Assembly (NCBI GenBank): GCA_946886925.1
Contig: CAMPJQ010000036.1
Span: forward strand, 1 to 11,685
Direction of reading: 5' to 3'
Origin: an uncultured Terrimonas sp.
GTDB taxonomy: Bacteria > Bacteroidota > Bacteroidia > Chitinophagales > Chitinophagaceae
Length of the DNA stretch: 11,685 nucleotides
Shown here: positions 6,687 to 11,685 of the stretch, one piece after another
Layout of the letters: each line of letters starts with the position of its first letter
Position numbering within the stretch: the first letter of the stretch is position 1
The notes under the pieces: generated by a model
Seen by the model: only the letters and a program-made list of their open reading frames with translations
What the model was told of the DNA's origin: nothing
Databases searched by the model: none
Translations under genes and position numbers: made by a program

Positions 6687-6714
6687 AACGATAAATCACA
6701 AACGATAAATCACA
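6687..6714. repeat. Tandem 14-bp direct repeat, two exact copies
   Basis: AACGATAAATCACA occurs at 6687-6700 and again at 6701-6714 without a gap or mismatch. The period is the same as that of the neighbouring ATTACAANAACCAA tandem, and both contain a TTGTGATTT-like core when read on the minus strand. Confidence 0.8.
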
Positions 6715-6745
6715 AATTAAAAATCCGGGACGCACTCACTACTGA

Positions 6746-8095
6746 CTACTCACTAAAATTCACCATTTGCTGCGGATTGGTTTCGGCGTAGCGGTATATC
6801 ATATCGCGTATAAAATCATTATCGTGATATGGCGTTAAAACCTTTTTCAGCTTTCCAACATCCTTCATCTTCATTTCCCGGGAAACATAGCCCATACCAT
6901 AAAACTTTCCTTTCTCAATCAATAAACAGCTTTGCTGTCCGTCTTCAACGCCTTCACCCAAAACCGCAAAAGTGGGCAGTTCTTGATACAGGGTTTGCAA
7001 TGCCTGCTCTACACGTAAATTGTATACAACCGGCTCATCGTATTGTTCCGTCAATTCACCCATTTCTTTGGTTTTATCTACAAAACAAAGCCTGGGTGAA
7101 AGCTGGTGCCGTTCTATCATTTTCCACAGCAGGCGGTAGCCTTCCCACAGCAAGCCGAATGTATGCACGGGACGAAGATGTTTTCTTTTTCGTTCAATGG
7201 CCAGCCGGGCATATCCCCGCTGATCTTCAAATACGTACAAGCCGTACTGGAGGCTCACCTGTTTGCGGCTCGTGTTGTATATGGGCCATAATCTTTTGAT
7301 TTCGGTTTCTTCCAGTACAGCCGCCATCAGCTCGGTACCGCAAAGCTGGTAACTGATATCATGCACATTGCGTATGAATTCCTGTTTTTGCCTGCTTGCA
7401 CCGTTGTGTGTAAAATGACTGCTCACCCGGTTTTTCAAACTCTTTGCTTTTCCCACGTAGATTACTTTACCTTTTTGATTCCTGAAATAGTATACACCCG
7501 GCTTCCTTGGTAATTTTTCAATTTGTTCCTTCGGCAGGTGCAGCGGCAGGTATTGTTCTTTAGATGATTTTTTGAGGAACTGCTCAATATGCGGTTGAGC
7601 ATTATTGCGCAGCAGCATCTCAAACAACTGAACAGTTGCCCGTGCATCGCCGCCGGCGCGGTGCCTGTTTTCGATGGGGATTTGCAGGGAGCGGCAAATA
7701 TTGCCCAAACTGTAAGAGGGAAGTTCGGCGAACACTTTCCGGGTGAGCCTTACCGTACATAATTTTTTTGCGTTCAATTCATAACCACATTGCTGCAACT
7801 GGTGTTTCAAAAAAGAGTAATCAAAGTTTACATTGTGCGCAATAAAAACTTTGTCGTTGAGTATGGCGAATAGTTGCGCTGCCACTTCTTCAAAAGAAGG
7901 TGCATTGGCTACCATTTCATTGGTAATGCCCGTCATGGTTTGAATAAAATAAGGGATGGTTTGCTGAGGGTTGATCAGTGTTTCAAAACGATCAATTATT
8001 TTCAAACCATCATGCACAAAAATGGCTATTTCTGTAATACCATTTGAAGCTGCATACCCACCGGTTGTCTCGATATCCACTATTGCATAAATCAA
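6746..8095 (-). CDS. DEDDh 3'-5' exonuclease fused to GIY-YIG nuclease domain
   Basis: The 449-residue product joins a DnaQ-like exonuclease to a UvrC/Cho-type GIY-YIG nuclease. The exonuclease (about 1-165) has IVDIETTG with Asp7 and Glu9, HNVNFDYSFL with Asp92, and HRAGGDA with His145 and Asp150, so all DEDDh residues are present. The GIY-YIG domain (about 195-278) shows GVYYF (200-204), VIYVGKAKSLKNRV (211-224) and LEETEIKRLWPIYN (261-274), with Glu262 as the likely metal-binding residue. The C-terminal 170 residues have no feature I recognise. Such fusions are annotated in Bacteroidota and Actinobacteria and are thought to act in DNA repair; the precise substrate is not established. No in-frame ATG lies between the upstream TAA at 8108-8110 and the conserved start, so TTG at 8093-8095 (or ATT one codon upstream) must begin translation. 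It is transcribed towards tex and divergently from the small ORF at 8423. Confidence 0.92.
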   Translation of the reverse strand: MIYAIVDIETTGGYAASNGITEIAIFVHDGLKIIDRFETLINPQQTIPYFIQTMTGITNEMVANAPSFEEVAAQLFAILNDKVFIAHNVNFDYSFLKHQLQQCGYELNAKKLCTVRLTRKVFAELPSYSLGNICRSLQIPIENRHRAGGDARATVQLFEMLLRNNAQPHIEQFLKKSSKEQYLPLHLPKEQIEKLPRKPGVYYFRNQKGKVIYVGKAKSLKNRVSSHFTHNGASRQKQEFIRNVHDISYQLCGTELMAAVLEETEIKRLWPIYNTSRKQVSLQYGLYVFEDQRGYARLAIERKRKHLRPVHTFGLLWEGYRLLWKMIERHQLSPRLCFVDKTKEMGELTEQYDEPVVYNLRVEQALQTLYQELPTFAVLGEGVEDGQQSCLLIEKGKFYGMGYVSREMKMKDVGKLKKVLTPYHDNDFIRDMIYRYAETNPQQMVNFSE

Positions 8096-8422
8096 AATTC
8101 TGTCGTTTTATCGCTTATCTAAAGATAAAATCCTTTGAGCATTTTTGTACTAATCATTTTAAACTTATTGATTATCAACGATAAACAAAACATTAGCCAC
8201 ATTATATGCACAATAAAGCCGGAGAGAACAATAATTTGGGCGAAATACAATTGAAAATCCGTAACTTCGGGATATCTGTATTTGGTTAATAACGAATTAT
8301 AATGATACGGTATATTTTACTGTATTCCAACCTGAGAACAACATCATTTGAATATTATCCGTCCCTCCTTTGAAAGCTTTGTATGATCCGGTCCTGATTT
8401 TTTCATCTTAAAATCATCAATT
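8096..8422. promoter_or_regulatory. Divergent intergenic region between the exonuclease fusion and the small ORF
   Basis: This 327-base, A/T-rich gap must hold promoters for the minus-strand exonuclease gene and, probably, the plus-strand small ORF. On the plus strand TTTG (8235-8238) and TAACTTCG (8262-8269) are 23 bases apart, a possible but stretched Bacteroidota promoter that would leave a leader of about 150 bases. On the exonuclease side a TTATCT/AGATAA palindrome (8115-8128) overlaps a TATCTTTA box, with no clear -33 element. No coding sequence is seen. Confidence 0.35.
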
Positions 8423-8527
8423 ATGAAGCTTTTTAACTCATTACATGTAGGTGAGGGTGCAAAAATCGCTATGATTGTTATCCTGGTATATGCAACGATT
8501 GCGGTTATCACTTACCTCTCCTGGTAA
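8423..8527 (+). CDS. Small single-pass membrane protein (34 aa), unknown function
   Basis: An ATG-initiated ORF of 35 codons encodes a 34-residue protein. The start is MKLFNSLHVGEGAKIA, with Lys2, His8, Glu11 and Lys14 ahead of a continuous hydrophobic segment from about residue 15 to the end (MIVILVYATIAVITYLSW). This fits one transmembrane helix, probably with the N-terminus in the cytoplasm by the positive-inside rule. I do not recognise a family. Support for expression comes from the strong intrinsic terminator that starts 16 bases after the stop and from the isolated position between divergent and downstream genes. Without conservation data it remains a candidate. It could alternatively be a chance ORF in front of a terminator of a non-coding transcript. 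Confidence 0.55.
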   Translation: MKLFNSLHVGEGAKIAMIVILVYATIAVITYLSW

Positions 8528-8543
8528 AATTATTTGCCCTGGT

Positions 8544-8581
8544 AAAAGCACTTTTCCATTTGTTTGGGAAAGTGTTTTTTT
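8544..8581 (+). terminator. Strong intrinsic terminator after the small ORF
   Basis: AAAAGCACTTTTCC (8544-8557) pairs with GGGAAAGTG followed by a T-run (8566-8581) across the loop ATTTGTTT. The stem is about 14 bp with two G-T pairs, and the 3' arm ends in seven T residues. It lies 16 bases after the TAA at 8525-8527 and would stop transcription before valS. Confidence 0.85.
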
Positions 8582-8584
8582 GTG

Positions 8585-8631
8585 CCCTCACCCCGGCTCT
8601 CTCACGGCGGTGGAGAGGGGGACTGGGAGAG
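8585..8631. repeat. G/C-rich imperfect palindrome
   Basis: CCCTCACCCCGGCTCTC on the left and GGAGAGGGGGACTGGGAGAG on the right can fold around CACGGCGGTG with one bulge and several mismatches. It is much richer in G+C than its surroundings and resembles the short dispersed palindromes often seen between bacterial genes. The function is unknown. Confidence 0.4.
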
Positions 8632-8685
8632 CTTAGCGGGGTTCAACACTGAAGCCAAACATTTGATTCGATAGATCTCTCAACC

Positions 8686-8721
8686 ACTCACCTTTCACTT
8701 CTCACTCACCTTTCATCTCTC
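8686..8721. repeat. Two tandem 18-bp C/T-rich units upstream of valS
   Basis: ACTCACCTTTCACTTCTC (8686-8703) is followed directly by ACTCACCTTTCATCTCTC (8704-8721), 16 of 18 positions identical. A partial third unit (ACC) begins at 8722. They end about 25 bases before the valS -7 box. Confidence 0.7.
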
Positions 8722-8745
8722 ACCATTTTCAGCCTCAAATATGCT

Positions 8746-8753
8746 TACCTTTG
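8746..8753 (+). promoter_or_regulatory. valS promoter -7 element
   Basis: TACCTTTG matches the Bacteroidota -7 consensus TAnnTTTG exactly and lies eight bases before the ATG at 8762. No good TTTG is seen at the -33 position; TTTTC at 8726-8730 is the nearest candidate. The box decides against the in-frame ATG at 8741, which would lie upstream of the transcription start. Confidence 0.5.
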
Positions 8754-8761
8754 CCAGCTTT

Positions 8762-11437
8762 ATGGAAGAACTCAGCAAAAATTATGAGCCTGCATCCGTT
8801 GAAGAAAAATGGAACAGGCACTGGAAAGAAAAGAAATATTTTAAGAGCGAGCCCGATGGCCGCAGGCCTTTTACTGTGGTTATTCCCCCGCCCAATGTTA
8901 CAGGTGTATTGCACATGGGGCATACGCTCAATGAAACAGTCCAGGATATCCTGGTACGCAGAGCACGTACAAAAGGTTTTAACGCCTGCTGGGTGCCTGG
9001 CAGCGATCATGCATCTATTGCCACCGAAGCCAAGGTGGTGGGCATGCTTAAAGAAAGAGGAATTGATAAGAACAGTTTAAGCAGGCCCGAATTTTTAAAA
9101 TACGCTTATGAGTGGAAAGAAAAATACGGCGGTATCATTTACAGCCAGATCGAAAAATTGGGCTGTAGTGTAGACTGGGACAGGGTAACTTTTACCATGG
9201 ACGATGATTATTATAAAGCCGTAATGAAGGTATTTGTGGATCTGCACAGCAAAGGATTGATTTACCGCGGAGCAAGAATGATCAACTGGGACCCCTCGGC
9301 TCAAACCGCATTGAGTGATGAGGAAGTGGAGTATAAAGACCTGCAGGGAAAGTTGTATTATATCCGGTACAGCATTACCGATGAATCGGGAAACGAACTA
9401 ACAAATCCCCTTACCGGTGAAAAAGGAATTGTTATTGCCACCCAGCGGCCCGAAACCATTATGGGCGATACGGCTGTTTGTGTTAATCCTAACGACGAGC
9501 GTTATGCGCATTTAAAAAATGCAAAGGCCATTGTTCCCCTCATTAACCGCAGCATCCCCATTATTTTTGATGAATATGTTGACCCGGCATTTGGTACGGG
9601 CGCTTTAAAAGTTACACCCGCTCACGATATCAATGACTATAACCTCGGTTTAAAGCACAACTTGGAAGTGGTAGATACGCTCAATGCCGATGGTACTTTA
9701 AGTGAAGCAGCGCAAATATATGTGGGAGAAGACCGCTTTGCCGCCCGCAAAAAGATCATTGCAGGATTATCGGAAAAAGGATTCATTGTTAGGGAAGAAG
9801 AATATGCTACCCGCCTTGGTTACAGCCAGCGCACAGGCGTTGTAGTGGAGCCCCGCATTTCAACACAATGGTTTTTAAAAATGAAACCGCTTGCCGAACC
9901 TGCTTTAAAAGCAGTGCTTGATGGTGAGATCACTATTCATCCCGGCGATAAATTTCTGGCTACTTATAAGTATTGGCTGGAAAATGTAAAAGACTGGTGC
10001 ATCAGCCGCCAGTTGTGGTGGGGGCAGCAGATCCCTGCCTGGTACGATGATAAAGGCAATGTGGTGGTAGCCGAAAATGAAGAAGCCGCTAAAAAGTTAT
10101 ACAGCGCCCAATATGGCGGAAACAATGGCAACACTGTTTTAACACAGGATGAAGATGTGCTCGACACCTGGTTCTCTTCCTGGCTTTGGCCTATGGAAGT
10201 GTTTAAGGGCATTTCCAACCCGGGCAATAAAGACATTTCGTATTACTATCCTACTTCGGTGCTGGTAACCGGGCAGGACATTATTTTTTTCTGGGTGGCC
10301 AGGATGATCATGGCGGGACTCGAATACAATAAAGAAAAACCCGTTGAAAAAGCAATTCCTTTTAAGGATGTATATTTTACGGGCATGGTTCGGGATAAGC
10401 AGGGTCGTAAGATGAGCAAACAATTGGGCAATTCGCCCGACCTGCTGAAACTCATTGAAGCGTACGGCGCCGATGCTGTTCGTTTTGGCATTATGATCTC
10501 TTCTCCTGCAGGCAATGACCTGTTGTTTGACAATGCTTCTTTAGACCAGGGAAAATTCTTCAACAACAAATTGTGGAATGCGCTGAAGCTGGTAAAGATG
10601 TGGGAGAAAAAAATGGACGCGTCACTTCCGGCTGCCGATCCGTTTGCAACGCAATGGTTTGAAAGCAGGCTGAATGAGGTAAAGGCTGAAGTGGAAAAAT
10701 TATTTTCAGAATTTCGCCTGAGCGAAGCGCTTAAAACCCTTTACTCTTTAATATGGGATGATTTCTGCAGTTGGTATCTTGAATGGGTGAAGCCAGGTTT
10801 TGAGCAATCCATTTCAGCAGATGTGTATAACAAAACGGTAGCATATTTTACTGAACTGTTGCAATTGCTGCATCCTTATATGCCCTTTATTTCTGAAGAA
10901 ATATATCATTTGCTGGATGAAAAAAAGGATAATTTGTGCATAAAACAACTTACTCCTGTTGCTGATTCCAATAGTGTATGCCTTGGTGAGGGCGAATTGC
11001 TTAAGCAGGCTATTACTGCATTGCGTGATGCGAGGGTTAAAAACAGGATCAAATCTAAAGAAGAAATAAGCTTGCACATAGAAACCGGTAACCCGGAAAA
11101 ATATAATAATATCCATTCTATTTTATCCAAACAGGTAAACGCTCCAACAATTCATATTGCTGATACAGCAGAAAAAGGGAGTATCAGTTTGGTGATCGGG
11201 AAAGATAAATTTTATGTTCATTCATCGCTTCCTGCGGATCATTCAGCCCAGAAAGAGCAATTGGAAAAAGACCTTGCTTATCAAAAAGGCTTCCTTACAT
11301 CTACAGCAAAAAAACTAAGCAACGAACGTTTTGTACAAAATGCCAAGCCCGAAGTAGTGGAGTTGGAAAGGAAAAAACTGGCCGATGCAGAAGCTAAGAT
11401 CAAAGCGATAGAAGAAAGCCTGGCAAGGTTGGATTAG
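8762..11437 (+). CDS. valS: Valyl-tRNA synthetase
   Basis: The 891-residue product is a class I aminoacyl-tRNA synthetase that charges tRNA-Val in the cytosol. IPPPNVTGVLHMGH (41-54) carries the HIGH motif as HMGH, and KMSKQ (550-554) is the KMSKS motif. Between them lies the CP1 editing insertion (about 190-340), with ATQRPETIMGDTAV near 225-238 and TPAHDINDYN near 284-293. WCISRQLWWGQQIPAWYDD and TWFSSWLWP are further ValRS signatures. An anticodon-binding region follows (about 600-740), and the last 75 residues are a charged coiled coil typical of ValRS. The length is normal for bacteria. The start at 8762 gives MEELSKNYEPASVEEKW, the usual family N-terminus. The in-frame ATG at 8741 would add seven residues and overlaps the -7 box. 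It appears monocistronic: a terminator lies upstream and repeats follow downstream. Confidence 0.97.
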   Translation: MEELSKNYEPASVEEKWNRHWKEKKYFKSEPDGRRPFTVVIPPPNVTGVLHMGHTLNETVQDILVRRARTKGFNACWVPGSDHASIATEAKVVGMLKERGIDKNSLSRPEFLKYAYEWKEKYGGIIYSQIEKLGCSVDWDRVTFTMDDDYYKAVMKVFVDLHSKGLIYRGARMINWDPSAQTALSDEEVEYKDLQGKLYYIRYSITDESGNELTNPLTGEKGIVIATQRPETIMGDTAVCVNPNDERYAHLKNAKAIVPLINRSIPIIFDEYVDPAFGTGALKVTPAHDINDYNLGLKHNLEVVDTLNADGTLSEAAQIYVGEDRFAARKKIIAGLSEKGFIVREEEYATRLGYSQRTGVVVEPRISTQWFLKMKPLAEPALKAVLDGEITIHPGDKFLATYKYWLENVKDWCISRQLWWGQQIPAWYDDKGNVVVAENEEAAKKLYSAQYGGNNGNTVLTQDEDVLDTWFSSWLWPMEVFKGISNPGNKDISYYYPTSVLVTGQDIIFFWVARMIMAGLEYNKEKPVEKAIPFKDVYFTGMVRDKQGRKMSKQLGNSPDLLKLIEAYGADAVRFGIMISSPAGNDLLFDNASLDQGKFFNNKLWNALKLVKMWEKKMDASLPAADPFATQWFESRLNEVKAEVEKLFSEFRLSEALKTLYSLIWDDFCSWYLEWVKPGFEQSISADVYNKTVAYFTELLQLLHPYMPFISEEIYHLLDEKKDNLCIKQLTPVADSNSVCLGEGELLKQAITALRDARVKNRIKSKEEISLHIETGNPEKYNNIHSILSKQVNAPTIHIADTAEKGSISLVIGKDKFYVHSSLPADHSAQKEQLEKDLAYQKGFLTSTAKKLSNERFVQNAKPEVVELERKKLADAEAKIKAIEESLARLD

Positions 11438-11685
11438 TGATTTGAGATTTGTTTGAGGTTGCAGGTTGTAAGTTACAGGTTACAGGTCTTTAACTCTGTT
11501 ATGCCAGGATGGTGCGGGCCTGAAGAGGTCGAAGGTTTGCTCTGCCACGACGGCTGAGTTTTTATTTGGTTCTTGTGATTTGTCCTGGTATTTTGTATTT
11601 CCTTCGGATTTCGTTCTTCCGGCTCCGGATTTAAATCCGCCACGGCGGCTAAGTTTTTATTTGGTTCTTGAGATTTGGTTCTTGT
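11438..11685 (+). repeat. Two further copies of the repeat-element tail, running off the window
   Basis: After valS comes a low-complexity GGTTACAGG stretch and then two direct copies, about 95 bp apart, of a module that runs from CTGCCACGACGGCT or CCGCCACGGCGGCT into TTTATTTGGTTCTTG (starting near 11541 and 11636). The second copy keeps a CCGCC/GGCGG hairpin (11637-11648). Between them is one degenerate 51-bp-type unit (GTATTTCCTTCGGATTTCG, 11595). The final bases repeat TTTGGTTCTTG with a 14-bp period. No coding sequence or classical terminator is seen. Confidence 0.75.

Noticed and set aside
6513..6791. Plus-strand ORF of 92 codons between tex and the exonuclease
   Set aside because: It is translated from the repeat element and the end of the exonuclease gene, with no protein-like pattern.

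Overview
The window looks like a chromosomal segment of a Bacteroidota bacterium, most likely from the Chitinophagaceae or a close relative. The evidence is moderate G+C (roughly mid-40s by eye), several promoter-like sites of the Bacteroidota type (TTTG ... TAnnTTTG), few Shine-Dalgarno-like sites, family-typical proteins, and intergenic repeats whose minus-strand translation reads as a SEGNT-type peptide. This assignment is inference. No rRNA, tRNA, CRISPR array, transposase or phage gene was seen.

Layout. 37-480 (+) encodes a PhnB-like VOC protein. 481-1191 is a gene-poor stretch of degenerate and duplicated repeat copies. 1257-2805 (+) holds three genes: a single-domain protoglobin, a DUF2024 protein with a CxxCH motif, and a MarR-type regulator with an unusual four-cysteine C-terminus. 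The last two genes overlap at ATGA. A perfect 23-bp palindrome fills the promoter spacer in front of the protoglobin. 2953-3885 (+) is a secreted LpqC/PHB-depolymerase-type esterase lipoprotein. It converges with tex (minus, 4254-6497), and an array of five 51-bp repeats lies between them. Upstream of tex on the same strand is a DEDDh exonuclease/GIY-YIG fusion (6746-8095), separated by an oppositely oriented copy of the repeat element. A divergent 34-codon membrane-protein ORF (8423-8527) ends in a strong intrinsic terminator. valS (8762-11437, +) follows, and the window closes in two more copies of the repeat tail.

How the genes may work together. Tex (RNA binding), the exonuclease/GIY-YIG nuclease (DNA repair type) and ValRS (translation) are core information-processing genes. 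The accessory interest is the protoglobin-DUF2024-MarR cassette. A heme gas-binding protein, a small Cys/His protein and a likely Cys-metal regulator sit behind one operator-like palindrome, which suggests an autoregulated gas- or redox-responsive unit (inference). The second theme is a dispersed intergenic repeat family: 51-bp units, a TCCGCC/GGCGGA hairpin and 14-bp-period tails. It occupies most of the long intergenic gaps in both orientations.
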